64,000 nucleotides of DNA from Bin16 sp965206315 (GTDB lineage Bacteria > Chloroflexota > Dehalococcoidia > Lucifugimonadales > Australimonadaceae): assembly GCA_965206315.1 (NCBI GenBank), contig OZ242210.1, forward strand, positions 2,356,001 to 2,420,000, given 5' to 3'. Positions 34,334 to 43,616 of the stretch are shown piece after piece. Position 1 is the first letter of the stretch. Each line of letters opens with the position of its first letter. The notes under the pieces are model-generated. The model had not been told where the DNA came from, did not search any database, and was given only the letters and a program-made list of their open reading frames with translations. The position numbers and the translations under genes were made by a program.

Positions 34334-35089
34334 TCAGGCGGTGCTGTCTGTCCTGGTTCCATCGCCCAGCTCTGACGCGGCCACCCGGTCGAGCATCCAC
34401 GTCAGCGTACCGTCGTGCGGCGCGACGAGTGCGGCGGGCAGGAGAGCTTCGCCGTCCGCCGGGTGCAGCGCGAGCCGCAGTGCCTCCGCCTTGTCCTGCC
34501 CCTGCGCGAGGAAGACGACGTGCCGCGAGGAGTTGATGAGCGGCAGCGTGGCCGTGATGCGCCAGGCGTCCAACTGCGGCACCCGGTTGGCTGCGAAGAG
34601 CCGTTCGCGCTCGTCGAGTGCGCTCGTACCCGGGAAGAGCGACGCCGTGTGTCCGTCGGGGCCGATGCCGAGCAGCAGCAGGTCCGGGCGTACCGGAGCA
34701 TCGCCGAACACGCGTCGCAGCCCATCCTCGACGGCGGCTGCGGACTCGTCCGGGGAGAGGTCCTCCGTCGGCACGGGGATGATGTTCGCTTTGGTGGCGG
34801 GGCCGTGGGCGAGCAGCGCCTCGGTTGCCATCCGCTGGTTGCTGTCCGGGTGGTCGGTCGGCGCCCAGCGCTCGTCGCCCCAGAACACGAACGTGGCGCG
34901 CCACGGCATGGCGGTCGAGTAGGGCGGTTCAGTGAGTTTCCGGTACAGCGCTTCCGGCGTGCCGCCGCCGGAGAGTCCCCACACGAAACGCCCGCGCTCG
35001 CGCACCGCCTCCTCTGCTGACGCCAGCACGAGGTTCGCCGCGGCCTGCGTGAGGGCGGCGGGAGTGGGGAAGACGCGCACGTCCGGCAT
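34334..35089 (-). CDS. pgl: 6-phosphogluconolactonase
   Basis: Hydrolyses 6-phosphogluconolactone in the oxidative pentose phosphate pathway. 251 residues of the DevB type: FVWGLSGGGTPEALYRKL near the N-terminus, FWGDERWAPTDHPDSN, and LLLGIGPDGHTASLFPG. Last gene of the rpiB-tal-gnd-pgl operon. Confidence 0.94.
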   Translation of the reverse strand: MPDVRVFPTPAALTQAAANLVLASAEEAVRERGRFVWGLSGGGTPEALYRKLTEPPYSTAMPWRATFVFWGDERWAPTDHPDSNQRMATEALLAHGPATKANIIPVPTEDLSPDESAAAVEDGLRRVFGDAPVRPDLLLLGIGPDGHTASLFPGTSALDERERLFAANRVPQLDAWRITATLPLINSSRHVVFLAQGQDKAEALRLALHPADGEALLPAALVAPHDGTLTWMLDRVAASELGDGTRTDSTA

Positions 35090-35096
35090 GGTGCCG

Positions 35097-36005
35097 CTAG
35101 GACTGGCGCCTCACGGCATGCCCGCCGAACTGGTTGCGCATGGCCGCGAGCAGCCTGAAGCCGAACTGGGTCTCGTCGCGGGAGCGGAAGCGCGCCTGGA
35201 GCGCCATCGAGATCACCGGCAGCGGAACCGCAAGCTCGATGGACTCCTCCACCGTCCAGCGTCCCTCTCCGGAGTCGTCCACCCACGGTACGATGCCCGA
35301 CAGGGAGTCGTCCTCTTCGAGCGCCGCGGCGGTGAGGTCGAGCAGCCATGAGCGTACGACGCTCCCGTGCCGCCATATCTCGGCTATCTGCGCGACGTCG
35401 AGGTCGAAGCTCTGCTTGGCGCGCATCAGCTCGAAGCCCTCCGCGTACGCCTGCATGAGCCCGTACTCGATGCCGTTGTGCACCATCTTCACGAAGTGTC
35501 CGGCGCCGAGCGGCCCGACGTGGGCGTAACCCTTCTCCGGCGTTGGCGCGAGCGTCCGGAACACGGGTTCCACCAGTGCGACAGCCTCCTCGCTGCCGCC
35601 CGCCATGAGGCAGTAGCCCTCCGCGAGCCCCCATATGCCGCCGCTGACGCCGGCGTCCACCATCTCGATGCCCTTGCGCCGCAACGACTCGCCGCGCCGC
35701 ATCGAGTCGTTGTAGTTCGAGTTGCCGCCGTCCACCACGAGGTCGCCGGACTCCAGCACGTCGCCAAGCGCGGCGACCGTCGCCTCCGTCGGGTTGCCGG
35801 ACGGCACCATCACCCAGACGACGCGGGGCGCCGGCAATGCCTCCACGAACCCCTCCAGCGAATCCACGACCTCGCAGCCGGACGCCGCCGCTGCCTGGCG
35901 CGTGTCCGGGTCGCGGTCGTAGGAGACGACGCGATGCCCGCCCCGGCGCAGGCGTTCGGACATGTTGCCCCCCATCCGTCCCAGCCCCACCATGCCGATG
36001 TCCAT
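35097..36005 (-). CDS. gnd: 6-phosphogluconate dehydrogenase, decarboxylating
   Basis: Converts 6-phosphogluconate to ribulose 5-phosphate. 302 residues, the short GntZ/YqeC type, with NAD-binding GMVGLGRMGGNMSERL, the substrate segment DAGVSGGIWGLAEGYCLMAGG, and FVKMVHNGIEYGLMQAYAEGFE with the catalytic Lys and Glu. GGAGGAAC lies before the ATG at 36005, so the longer frame is rejected. Seven bases ahead of pgl. Confidence 0.95.
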   Translation of the reverse strand: MDIGMVGLGRMGGNMSERLRRGGHRVVSYDRDPDTRQAAAASGCEVVDSLEGFVEALPAPRVVWVMVPSGNPTEATVAALGDVLESGDLVVDGGNSNYNDSMRRGESLRRKGIEMVDAGVSGGIWGLAEGYCLMAGGSEEAVALVEPVFRTLAPTPEKGYAHVGPLGAGHFVKMVHNGIEYGLMQAYAEGFELMRAKQSFDLDVAQIAEIWRHGSVVRSWLLDLTAAALEEDDSLSGIVPWVDDSGEGRWTVEESIELAVPLPVISMALQARFRSRDETQFGFRLLAAMRNQFGGHAVRRQS

Positions 36006-36042
36006 AGCGTTCCTCCTTGTTCCGTTTACACTCCCGGCCACG

Positions 36043-36070
36043 CTGGATTTCCCGCCTGCGCGGGATGACG
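36043..36070. repeat. R1 repeat copy between tal and gnd
   Basis: CTGGATTTCCCGCCTGCGCG with GGATGACGG; R1 in reverse orientation inside the pentose-phosphate operon. Confidence 0.75.
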
Positions 36071-36096
36071 GAGGGAGTCGCGCGGGTTGCGCCGGA

Positions 36097-37215
36097 TCAG
36101 CTGCGCGCCTGGGCCAGCAGGCCGCACTTCGCCTCGATGCTCTCCAGCAGTTGCCGGTAGGAGCCGGCGAACGCGTCCACGCCGTCGCTGAGCAGCTTGT
36201 CCGTGACGGCGTCCATGTCCACGCCCGCGTCCGCGAGCGCGGAGAGGATGGCGTTCGCCTCCTGCCCGGTGCCCTCCAGCGTCAATGCGGAGACGCCGTG
36301 GTCCAGCGTGGCCTGCAGCGTGTCGGGCGGCATCGTGTTAACGGAGTCGGGGCCGATCAGGTTGTCGACGTAGAGCGTGTCGGGGTAGGCGGGATTCTTG
36401 GTGCTCGTGCTCGCCCAGAGCGGACGCTGCACGGCTATGCCGTGCCTCAGCATCGGGGTGAAGTCCTCCCGGGAGAAGCGCTCCTGGAAGAGCGCGTACG
36501 CGGCTCGTGCGTTCGCTACCGCCGCCTTGCCCTGCAGCGACGGGTCTGCGCCGCGCTCTTCGAGGACCTTGTCGACCGCCGTGTCCACGCGGCTCACGAA
36601 GAACGAGGCAACGGAGGCGGCAGGCCCGCTCCAGATGCCCCGGTTTTCGCCCCGCTGCACGAGCGCTTTGCAGCCTGCTACGTAGGCTTCCATCACGCCA
36701 CGGTAGGCGTCGAGCGAGAAGATGAGCGTGACGTTGACGTTGATGCTTTCGGTGATGAGCCGCGTGATGGCCGGCAGGCCCTCAGGCGTTCCGGGCACCT
36801 TGATCATCACGTTCGGCTCGCCCACCGCTCCCCACAGACGCCGCGCGTCCCGTACGGTGCCTTCGGTGTCGTAGGCGAGGGTAGGGGCGACCTCGAGCGA
36901 GACGAAGCCGTCGCGTCCGCCGCAGGCGTCGTAGACGGGGCGGAGCGCCTGCGCGGCGGCGCGGATGTCCTCGACCGCGAGCGCCTCGAATATCTCCGTC
37001 GGGCTCTTCCCCTCGTTCGACAGCCTGGCAAGCGCCTCGTCGTAGTCGGAGCTGCCGGAGATGGCCTTCTCGAAGATGGTGGGGTTGGACGTGAGACCGG
37101 TGACGCCGTCCTCCACGAGCCGCCTCAACTCGCCGTTCACCAGCATGTTGCGGCTGATGTAGTCCACCCAGGTGGACTGCCCGAGCGCAAGGTTCCGGCG
37201 GATGGTGTTCTCCAT
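36097..37215 (-). CDS. tal: Transaldolase
   Basis: Schiff-base enzyme of the non-oxidative pentose phosphate pathway. 372 residues, the longer TalB-like group seen in actinobacteria and Chloroflexota. N-terminal QSTWVDYISRNMLVNGEL and GVTGLTSNPTIFEKAI, and the active Lys in NVMIKVPGTPEGLPAI. AGGAGG before the ATG at 37215; the long upstream extension is noise. Confidence 0.95.
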   Translation of the reverse strand: MENTIRRNLALGQSTWVDYISRNMLVNGELRRLVEDGVTGLTSNPTIFEKAISGSSDYDEALARLSNEGKSPTEIFEALAVEDIRAAAQALRPVYDACGGRDGFVSLEVAPTLAYDTEGTVRDARRLWGAVGEPNVMIKVPGTPEGLPAITRLITESINVNVTLIFSLDAYRGVMEAYVAGCKALVQRGENRGIWSGPAASVASFFVSRVDTAVDKVLEERGADPSLQGKAAVANARAAYALFQERFSREDFTPMLRHGIAVQRPLWASTSTKNPAYPDTLYVDNLIGPDSVNTMPPDTLQATLDHGVSALTLEGTGQEANAILSALADAGVDMDAVTDKLLSDGVDAFAGSYRQLLESIEAKCGLLAQARS

Positions 37216-37244
37216 GATGCTGCCTCCTGATGTCACTCGTTGGT

Positions 37245-37706
37245 TCACGTTCCCGCTGCAGCCTTGCGCTCCAGCGCCTTCACTTTCTCCAGCCTGCGGA
37301 CGTGGCGCTCCTCGCCGGTGAACGACGCTCCGAGAAAGGCTGCGATGACCTCCCTGGCCGTCTCCGGTCCGATGACGCGCCCGCCGATGCAGAGCACGTT
37401 CATGTCGTCGTGCTCCACTCCCTGGTGTGCCGAGTAGGTGTCGTGGCACATCGCGGCGCGCACGCCCGTAACCTTGTTCGCCGCGATGCTCGCGCCGACC
37501 CCGCTGCCGCAGACGATGACGCCGCGCTCCGTCGCGCCGTCGGCGACAGCCCGCGCGGCGAGCGCGGCGAAGTCGGGGTAGTCGTCGTCCGGGTCGTATT
37601 CGTGCGCGCCGAGGTCGAGCACGTCGTGGCCCCAGGCGCTGAGCATCGCGGCAACGTCGGTCTTCAACGTGAACCCCGCGTGATCGGCTGCTATGGCTAT
37701 GCGCAC
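37245..37706 (-). CDS. rpiB: Ribose 5-phosphate isomerase B
   Basis: Interconverts ribose and ribulose 5-phosphate. 153 residues, normal. IAIAADHAGFTLK at the N-terminus, VIVCGSGVGASIAANKV with the catalytic Cys, and DDMNVLCIGGRVIG. The start is taken as GTG 37706 with AGGAG upstream, because the family begins M(R/K)IAIA. First gene of the pentose-phosphate operon. Confidence 0.94.
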   Translation of the reverse strand: MRIAIAADHAGFTLKTDVAAMLSAWGHDVLDLGAHEYDPDDDYPDFAALAARAVADGATERGVIVCGSGVGASIAANKVTGVRAAMCHDTYSAHQGVEHDDMNVLCIGGRVIGPETAREVIAAFLGASFTGEERHVRRLEKVKALERKAAAGT

Positions 37707-37975
37707 TCCTGCTCCTGGCGCTTCGTCTTCGGTGCACGCAGCATCGCCGCGTACACCCATATCGTAGCAGCAGTTCGGGTCGCGGGGGTTAACGGTTCCA
37801 TCCGGACGGACCAGCCGACTCCTTGGGAATGCCGTCCGCACAACGCTTAAGCGATGCCGTCGTTGGGCGCATTTTCGCGCTCTCGAAGACGGTTGGGCGA
37901 ACGAAAATATGTGCAAAGCGCAACCATCTGCTCTTCTGAACAGACGCTGCGCAAATGCGGGAGTGGTAGGGAGGA

Positions 37976-38269
37976 CTAGGCGACGGGGTTCTTGCGGGGC
38001 CTGCCTCGGCGCCGGCCGTCCGATGTCCAGAAGTAGACGGTGGTGGCGGACCGGCGAACATCCAGGTTCTTGCCCAGCGCCTGCGCGGCTGCGTTGAGCC
38101 TCCGCCGGATGGCCTGCGTCGTCTCGCCCTCTCCGGCCTCCAGCTTGCCCGCCTCTCCGGGGGCTACGCGCTGGATGTAACCGATGTACTCCTGCAGCAG
38201 CGCCGCTCGCTTGCCCGTTGCGCTGTTGGCGCGGGCTTCACCGATGGAAACGATGTCGAAAGTGGGCAT
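37976..38269 (-). CDS. Small protein with AT-hook-like tail, unknown
   Basis: 97 residues, no family recognised. The C-terminus GRRRGRPRKNP is an AT-hook-like motif (core RGRP), so DNA binding is plausible. AGGAGG precedes the ATG at 38269. Stands alone between rpiB and a gene-free region. Confidence 0.6.
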   Translation of the reverse strand: MPTFDIVSIGEARANSATGKRAALLQEYIGYIQRVAPGEAGKLEAGEGETTQAIRRRLNAAAQALGKNLDVRRSATTVYFWTSDGRRRGRPRKNPVA

Positions 38270-38649
38270 CCCACTTACCTCCTGTTGTGGGCAGCCGGAC
38301 TGGGATAGCTGCCCTTGGCCGCACAGCATAACGCGCTGAATCCGACAAGTCCAGTGCAGGTTCCGATAGCAGGTCTGAGCGCTTTAGAAGTTGCCATATG
38401 GTGCGTTGGGAGAGGTTTGTCAGTGCGTGTTCCACACGTATTCGTGCCGCCCGGTGAGGCGTTCACGATTTCCTGAACGGCGGGTGTTGTCAGGCTTATG
38501 GCTCGTAAATTGAGCGCATAAGCGCGTGGGAAGGGCAGGTGAGGATCGAGGAAGGGCGTTGAGGACACCGGGCTCCGCCTGTAGCTCGTCCATGCTAGGA
38601 TTGGGTAAGCCCGCCCGCCCGCAGCAGCGGACCCGCCCACGACGGAACC
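38270..38649. other. Gene-free region with two hairpins
   Basis: No gene or repeat family of this window is seen here. Two inverted repeats stand out: GTTCA...TGAAC (38461-38478) and CTTATGGCTC/GAGCGCATAAG (38495-38522) around an AT-rich loop. TAGGAT near 38595 may be a -10 box for the amidohydrolase. Confidence 0.4.
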
Positions 38650-39435
38650 ATGGACCTCCCACCCATCGTAGACGCCCATCGCCAACCCGCAGCGCCGGAT
38701 AGCGCTGAGGAGTTCGCCGCGCTCCTGGCTTCTAACGGCGTGCGGCGCACCGTGCTCGTGCAGCCCGAGCCTTCGGGCGAGGCCACGAACGCCGCGCTGG
38801 CCGCCGCGGCGAAGGACGAACTCGTGTCCGCTGCCACGGTCTGGGTGGACGTTACGTCGCGGGACCTTGGCAGGACGCTCAAACAGCTGGAACGCAACGA
38901 GAAGGTGCGCGGGCTCTGTCTCCCGGCGTATCGCGAGGAAGACAACCACTGGCTCACGCAGCCGGCCGTGCTGGCGGGCCTCCGCGAGGCAGCGAAGCGC
39001 GGCCTGAGCCTGGACGTCATCGTGGAGCCGCGCCAGGTCCCCTCCGCGCGCGATCTGGCTGAGGCCATCCCCGACATGCGCATCGCCCTCGCGCACATCG
39101 GTTCGCCGTTCATCGCCCGGAGCGAGCGGGAGCCGTGGGGCGTCCACATGCTCAACCTCGCGCCGTGCACGAATGTCTCGGTCAAGTTGAGCGGACTCGT
39201 GACGCTCGACACGGAGCCGTGGAGCACGGCCCACCTCAAACTGTTCGTGGAGCCGATGGTGCGGCTCTTCGGCTACCGCCGCATGATGTTCGGCAGCGAC
39301 TGGCCGAACCACCTGCCCGTTGCGTCGTACGAGCAGGTGGTGCAGGCAACGATCGATGCGGCGGGCCCGATGACGGACGGGCAGCTCGCCGACGTGCTGA
39401 GCGGTACCGCCGCGGCGTTCTACCGCCTCGATTGA
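38650..39435 (+). CDS. Amidohydrolase family 2 protein, atypical metal motif
   Basis: 261-residue TIM-barrel protein of the lactonase/dicarboxylate hydrolase type. The N-terminal metal motif is IVDAHRQP, where most relatives have HxH, so the second His is Gln. LAHIG and FGSDWPNH supply later ligands. It could be a decarboxylase or lactonase with a single-metal site. Confidence 0.82.
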   Translation: MDLPPIVDAHRQPAAPDSAEEFAALLASNGVRRTVLVQPEPSGEATNAALAAAAKDELVSAATVWVDVTSRDLGRTLKQLERNEKVRGLCLPAYREEDNHWLTQPAVLAGLREAAKRGLSLDVIVEPRQVPSARDLAEAIPDMRIALAHIGSPFIARSEREPWGVHMLNLAPCTNVSVKLSGLVTLDTEPWSTAHLKLFVEPMVRLFGYRRMMFGSDWPNHLPVASYEQVVQATIDAAGPMTDGQLADVLSGTAAAFYRLD

Positions 39436-39498
39436 CGCAGTAGTCCACTCTGGTAGAGGTATACTTGTGCGTGCGCGGCGGACCGCAAGGATCAGGTG

Positions 39499-39792
39499 AT
39501 GAAGCACATCACGATAATGGTTGACGAGGAGACACACCGGCTTGCCCGTGCCCGGGCGGCAGAGCTGGAGACTTCGGTGTCAGAGCTTGTGCGGACGTAC
39601 CTGCGCAACCTCACGGCAGGAAGTGCGGCGTCTATCGCCCAGGACACGGAAACCATCGGGCTCTCGTCCCGCGACCTCGACGACGTGCTGGTAGATTTCG
39701 ACGCGCGGGGAGTTGGTCTGCACTCGTCCGGTAACCTGACACGCAGCGAATTGTACGACAAAGCGGCGAGCGGCCCGAGTGCGGTTCGTTGA
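39499..39792 (+). CDS. VapB-like RHH antitoxin
   Basis: 97 residues, HITIMVDEETHRLARARAAELETSVSELVRTYLRNL at the N-terminus. It overlaps the PIN toxin gene by 14 bases. Related to the orphan at 21676. TATACT at 39460-39465 is a likely -10 box. Confidence 0.9.
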   Translation: MKHITIMVDEETHRLARARAAELETSVSELVRTYLRNLTAGSAASIAQDTETIGLSSRDLDDVLVDFDARGVGLHSSGNLTRSELYDKAASGPSAVR

Positions 39793-40204
39793 CACCAACG
39801 TGTTGCTGTATGCGGTCAGCACGTCGTCTGACGATGCGGACAAGCGCAGCCGGGCTCGTCAACTCCTGCGCGAGCCTGACCTTGCAGTGTCGGTGCAGGT
39901 ATTCCAGGAGTTCTACTACCAGGCGACCCGCGTCACTCGCCCGGATCGGTTGAGTCACGAGGATGCAATGGCCTTCCTGGGAACCCTCCTCAGGTTTCAC
40001 GTACAGGAAATCACGCTGGGCATATTTCGGGAGGCCGTAGCGATCAGCCGCAGCTACGGACTGTCCTACTGGGACGGAGCGATCCTCGCCGCTGGACGTT
40101 CGCTGGGTTGCGATGCCATCTACTCCGAAGACCTCAGTTCAGGGCAGGACTATGACGGCATACGGGTGATCAACCCCTTCCAGGAACAGTCCATACCCCT
40201 GTGA
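39779..40204 (+). CDS. VapC-like PIN-domain toxin
   Basis: 141 residues. RFVDTNVLLYAVS, VSVQVFQEFYYQ and YWDGAILAAGRSLGCDAIYSEDL contain the acidic residues of the PIN nuclease. GTG start at 39779 inside the end of the antitoxin gene. Confidence 0.92.
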   Translation: MRFVDTNVLLYAVSTSSDDADKRSRARQLLREPDLAVSVQVFQEFYYQATRVTRPDRLSHEDAMAFLGTLLRFHVQEITLGIFREAVAISRSYGLSYWDGAILAAGRSLGCDAIYSEDLSSGQDYDGIRVINPFQEQSIPL

Positions 40205-40353
40205 CACGCTCCGATGAGGGCAGCCGCCATTCGTTACGATTTCGTTACGCCTTGCGCCGCACCCCTTTTTCTCGCTTGCCCCGCCACCTCCCAGCGCATA
40301 TCCTCTCCGTTGATGCAGCACGTTCGGATCCCTCGGGACGCTGCCGCCGGACG

Positions 40354-40995
40354 ATGAGAATACACTTCCTGACGACACTTCTTGCGCTGGCTGCGCTGAC
40401 CGGCCTCCTGCTCGGATGCAGCGCGGAGGACGCGCCGCCTCCCACACCCACCCCGGACGTGTCCGAGACGAGAAACGGAGCACAGATGCCGCAACAGTAC
40501 GACTCCCCGCCAGCCCTGACCATAGACCCCGACAAGAGCTACACCGCAACGTTCAAGACCGAGAAGGGCGACATCGTCATCGAGCTCTTCGCCGACAAGG
40601 TCCCCAACACCGTCAACAACTTCGTCTTCCTCGCCCGCGAGGGCTTCTACGACGACACGACCTTCCACCGCGTCATCCCGGACTTCATGGCGCAGGGCGG
40701 CGACCCTACCGGAACGGGCAGGGGCGGCCCCGGCTACCGCTTCGCGGACGAGTTCCACCCCAGCCTGAGGCACGACAAGCCCGGCATCCTCTCCATGGCC
40801 AATGCCGGACCGAACACCAATGGCAGCCAGTTCTTCATCACCCACGGCCCGACGCCGCACCTGGACAACCGCCACGCCGTGTTCGGGCAGGTGACGGACG
40901 GGTTGGACGTGCTGATGTCCATCAGCGTTCGCGACCCCCAGGCGGCACGGACCCCCGGCGACGCCATCCGCACCATCGAGATCACCGAAGAGTAA
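40354..40995 (+). CDS. Lipoprotein cyclophilin-type peptidyl-prolyl isomerase
   Basis: 213 residues. Signal peptide with lipobox LLLGC (Cys about 22), a short Pro/Thr linker, and a cyclophilin domain: FHRVIPDFMAQGGDPTGTGRGGPGYRF and NAGPNTNGSQFFIT. It should act outside the membrane on newly exported proteins. ATG 40354 gives the signal peptide directly; a longer frame exists but has no signal sequence. Confidence 0.93.
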   Translation: MRIHFLTTLLALAALTGLLLGCSAEDAPPPTPTPDVSETRNGAQMPQQYDSPPALTIDPDKSYTATFKTEKGDIVIELFADKVPNTVNNFVFLAREGFYDDTTFHRVIPDFMAQGGDPTGTGRGGPGYRFADEFHPSLRHDKPGILSMANAGPNTNGSQFFITHGPTPHLDNRHAVFGQVTDGLDVLMSISVRDPQAARTPGDAIRTIEITEE

Positions 40996-41072
40996 CGGGC
41001 GCCGCTTCGAACGCGCCTGGCGGACAAGAACAACAGCACTGAAGCAAGAGAGAAGAAGGAGGGACCACTGCA

Positions 41073-42086
41073 ATGATACGTGCGGAATATATCTGGGTAG
41101 ACGGCACTCAGCCCACGGCGAAGCTCCGCTCCAAGGCGAAGGTCATCGAGAAGACGAACAAGCTGGCGGACCTTCCCATCTGGGGGTTCGACGGCTCGTC
41201 CACGAACCAGGCCCCCGGCGACGCGTCCGACTGCGTGCTGCGGCCTGTCTTCTGTTGCCCCGACCCGATCCGCGGCGGGGATAACATCCTCGTCCTGGCC
41301 GAGGTGCTGCTGCCGGACATGTCTCCCCACCCCACGAACACGCGCGCTGCCTGCGCCGTTGCCGCGGAGAAGTATGCGAGCCTCGAGTTCTGGTTCGGCA
41401 TCGAGCAGGAGTACACGTTCTTCAAGGGCACCCGCCCGCTCGGCTTCCCGGAGGGCGGCTACCCTCCGCCCCAGGGCGGCTACTACTGCGGCGTCGGCGC
41501 CGACGAGGTGTTCGGCCGTCCCGTCGTCGAGGCGCATCTCGAGAACTGCCTGCAGGCGGGGCTCGGCATCTCCGGCATCAACGGAGAAGTCATGCCCGGG
41601 CAGTGGGAGTTCCAGGTCGGCCCGCTCGGCGCGCTGGACGTATCCGACCAGCTCTGGGTCGCCCGCTGGCTGCTCTACCGCACCGGCGAACCCTTCGACA
41701 TCAACGCGACGCTGGACCCCAAGCCCGCGCGCGGCGACTGGAACGGGGCAGGGGCGCACACCAACTTCTCCACCAACGCCATGCGCACCAGCTACCAGCC
41801 GAACATCGACGCGGCCGAGGCGCTGAAGACGCGCCACGATCTCCACATCGCCAACTACGGCTACCGCATCGAGGAGCGCCTGACCGGCCTCCACGAGACC
41901 GCCTCCTACAAGGAGTTCAAGTACGGCGTCTCCGACCGCGGCGCCTCCGTCCGCATCCCCTGGCAGGTCGAGGTCGAGGGCAAGGGCTACATCGAAGACC
42001 GCCGCCCCAACGCCAACATGGACCCGTACACCGTCACCCGCCTCATCATGGAGACGGTCGGCGACGCGGCCATGGCCGCTGCGTAA
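41073..42086 (+). CDS. glnII: Glutamine synthetase type II (eukaryotic type)
   Basis: Makes glutamine from glutamate and ammonia. 337 residues, the short GSII form, not the about 470-residue GSI. YIWVDGT, GFDGSSTNQAPGDASDCVLRPV, FGIEQEYTFF, VMPGQWEFQVGP, and NGAGAHTNFST are GSII motifs. GSII is scattered in bacteria and may reflect old transfer. AAGGAGGG upstream of the ATG, hairpin terminator after. Confidence 0.95.
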   Translation: MIRAEYIWVDGTQPTAKLRSKAKVIEKTNKLADLPIWGFDGSSTNQAPGDASDCVLRPVFCCPDPIRGGDNILVLAEVLLPDMSPHPTNTRAACAVAAEKYASLEFWFGIEQEYTFFKGTRPLGFPEGGYPPPQGGYYCGVGADEVFGRPVVEAHLENCLQAGLGISGINGEVMPGQWEFQVGPLGALDVSDQLWVARWLLYRTGEPFDINATLDPKPARGDWNGAGAHTNFSTNAMRTSYQPNIDAAEALKTRHDLHIANYGYRIEERLTGLHETASYKEFKYGVSDRGASVRIPWQVEVEGKGYIEDRRPNANMDPYTVTRLIMETVGDAAMAAA

Positions 42087-42110
42087 GCACTGGTCGCATC
42101 CATTACGATA

Positions 42111-42134
42111 GGAGCCGCCCCACCGGGCGGCTCC
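42111..42134 (+). terminator. Terminator of the glutamine synthetase gene
   Basis: Perfect 10-base stem GGAGCCGCCC / GGGCGGCTCC with loop CACC, followed by TTCGTAT. Confidence 0.75.
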
Positions 42135-42166
42135 TTCGTATACCGCCTCCTCTAAGGAGTAAACGC

Positions 42167-43066
42167 ATGGCAATCGGAGAAGTAGCGATCGTTGCAAGGA
42201 ACCCGGACGTCGTCGGGGAGAACCCGCTATGGAACCCCGACGACCGGCACCTCTACTGGACCGACAACCGGTCGCAGCGCGTGCATCGCCTGGACCCGGC
42301 GACCGGCGCGGTCGAGGCGGTGGTCGAGGGCCAGGCGTTCTACGCGTTCACGCTCCAGGCGGACGGTTCGCTGGTGCTGTTCATGGACCGCACGCGGGTA
42401 GGGGCGGCGCAGGCCGGCGGCCCCGTCAGGCTCGTCATCGACGGGCTGCCGGGCGAGGGAGAGGCCCGCTTCAACGACGTCGTGGCCGACCGGTACGGGC
42501 GCGTTGTGGCGGGCGTCATACCCCCTGAAGGCGGGACAGGCTCGCTCTACTCGATCGGGCAGGACGGGTCAGCCACCCTGCTTGCGAGCGGAGTCGAGAT
42601 GCCCAACGGCATGGCCTTCTCGTCCGACGACCGGCTCCTCTACGTCGCCGAGACCCGGGGCAGGCGCGTCGCCCTGTTCGACTACGACCTCGACTCAGGG
42701 ACGGTCTCCAACCGGCGCGTCTTCATCGACCTCTCCGGCGTAGAAGGCGGCTCGCCCGACGGCATCACGCTCGACGCGGACGGCTGTCTGTGGGTGGCGC
42801 TGTCAGGCGGGTGGTCCGTCGTCCGGTACGACCCCTCGGGCGCGGAGATGACGCGGGTGGAGTTCCCTGCGCGCAAGATAACCAGCATCGGATTCGGGGA
42901 CAGCGACCTCTCCACCGCCTACGTCACCTCGTCGAGCAGGCAGTCCGTGCCGGGCGAGGAGATCGGTCCGGAGGGCGGGGCGCTCTTCGCGTTCCGCCCG
43001 GACGTGGCGGGCGTTCTGGAGCACCGGTCGAGCGTCGATACGGAGGGCGGGTCGCCTACCCGGTGA
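42167..43066 (+). CDS. SMP-30/gluconolactonase-family protein
   Basis: Six-bladed beta-propeller lactonase, 299 residues. Metal ligands: Glu in GENPLW near residue 18, Asn in RFNDVVADRYG near 103, and Asp in SPDGITLDADG near 198. TAAGGAG upstream of the ATG. The 3' end overlaps the convergent decarboxylase gene by 11 bases. Confidence 0.9.
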   Translation: MAIGEVAIVARNPDVVGENPLWNPDDRHLYWTDNRSQRVHRLDPATGAVEAVVEGQAFYAFTLQADGSLVLFMDRTRVGAAQAGGPVRLVIDGLPGEGEARFNDVVADRYGRVVAGVIPPEGGTGSLYSIGQDGSATLLASGVEMPNGMAFSSDDRLLYVAETRGRRVALFDYDLDSGTVSNRRVFIDLSGVEGGSPDGITLDADGCLWVALSGGWSVVRYDPSGAEMTRVEFPARKITSIGFGDSDLSTAYVTSSSRQSVPGEEIGPEGGALFAFRPDVAGVLEHRSSVDTEGGSPTR

Positions 43067-43616
43067 AGGTGCGGCGGAACTTCACGAGGTTCTCTTCCAC
43101 CACGACCTTCGGGCGCTGGCGGGGCTCGCCCGTCTCCTCGATGTCGACGTGGATGAACCACGGCCCCGGCTCGCGTATCGCCTGGTCGAGTGCCTCCTCG
43201 AACGCCTCGACCGTCGCCGCCCGCGCGACGTTCTTGATGCCAGCCGCGAGCGCGATCCCGCCGAGGTCGGTGCCCGTCGACGTGTGCGTCGGCTGGCCGC
43301 CCGTCTCGTACCACATCTGGTTGTCCCACACGATGTGCACGAGGTTTGGCGGCGCCTGTCGCGCTATCGTCGCGAGCGAGCCGAGGTTCATCAGCAGCGA
43401 GCCGTCGCCGTCCATGACGAACACCTTGCGGTCCGGCGCGGCCATCGCCACGCCCAGCGCGATGGACGACACCAGCCCCATCGCGCCCCAGGTGTAGAGG
43501 TTCGCGTCGCGGTCGCCCGATGCGTACAGGTCGAACGTCGCCGGGCCGAGGTTGGCGATGATCGGTTCGTGGTCGACCCTGCGCACCAGCGCGGCGATGC
43601 CCTCACGACGTAGCAC
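43056..43616 (-). CDS. Thiamine-diphosphate decarboxylase, C-terminal (beta) subunit
   Basis: 186 residues, the thiamine-diphosphate-binding half of a split decarboxylase of the sulfopyruvate (ComE) or phosphonopyruvate type. VFVMDGDGSLLMNLGSLATI and NLVHIVWDNQMW carry the GDG...N cofactor motif. The partner subunit is upstream, overlapping by 14 bases. Confidence 0.85.
   Translation of the reverse strand: MLRREGIAALVRRVDHEPIIANLGPATFDLYASGDRDANLYTWGAMGLVSSIALGVAMAAPDRKVFVMDGDGSLLMNLGSLATIARQAPPNLVHIVWDNQMWYETGGQPTHTSTGTDLGGIALAAGIKNVARAATVEAFEEALDQAIREPGPWFIHVDIEETGEPRQRPKVVVEENLVKFRRTFTG

Noticed and set aside
38270..38649. Structured RNA gene
   Set aside because: Two small hairpins are present but no known RNA family fits, so it is only listed as a gene-free region.
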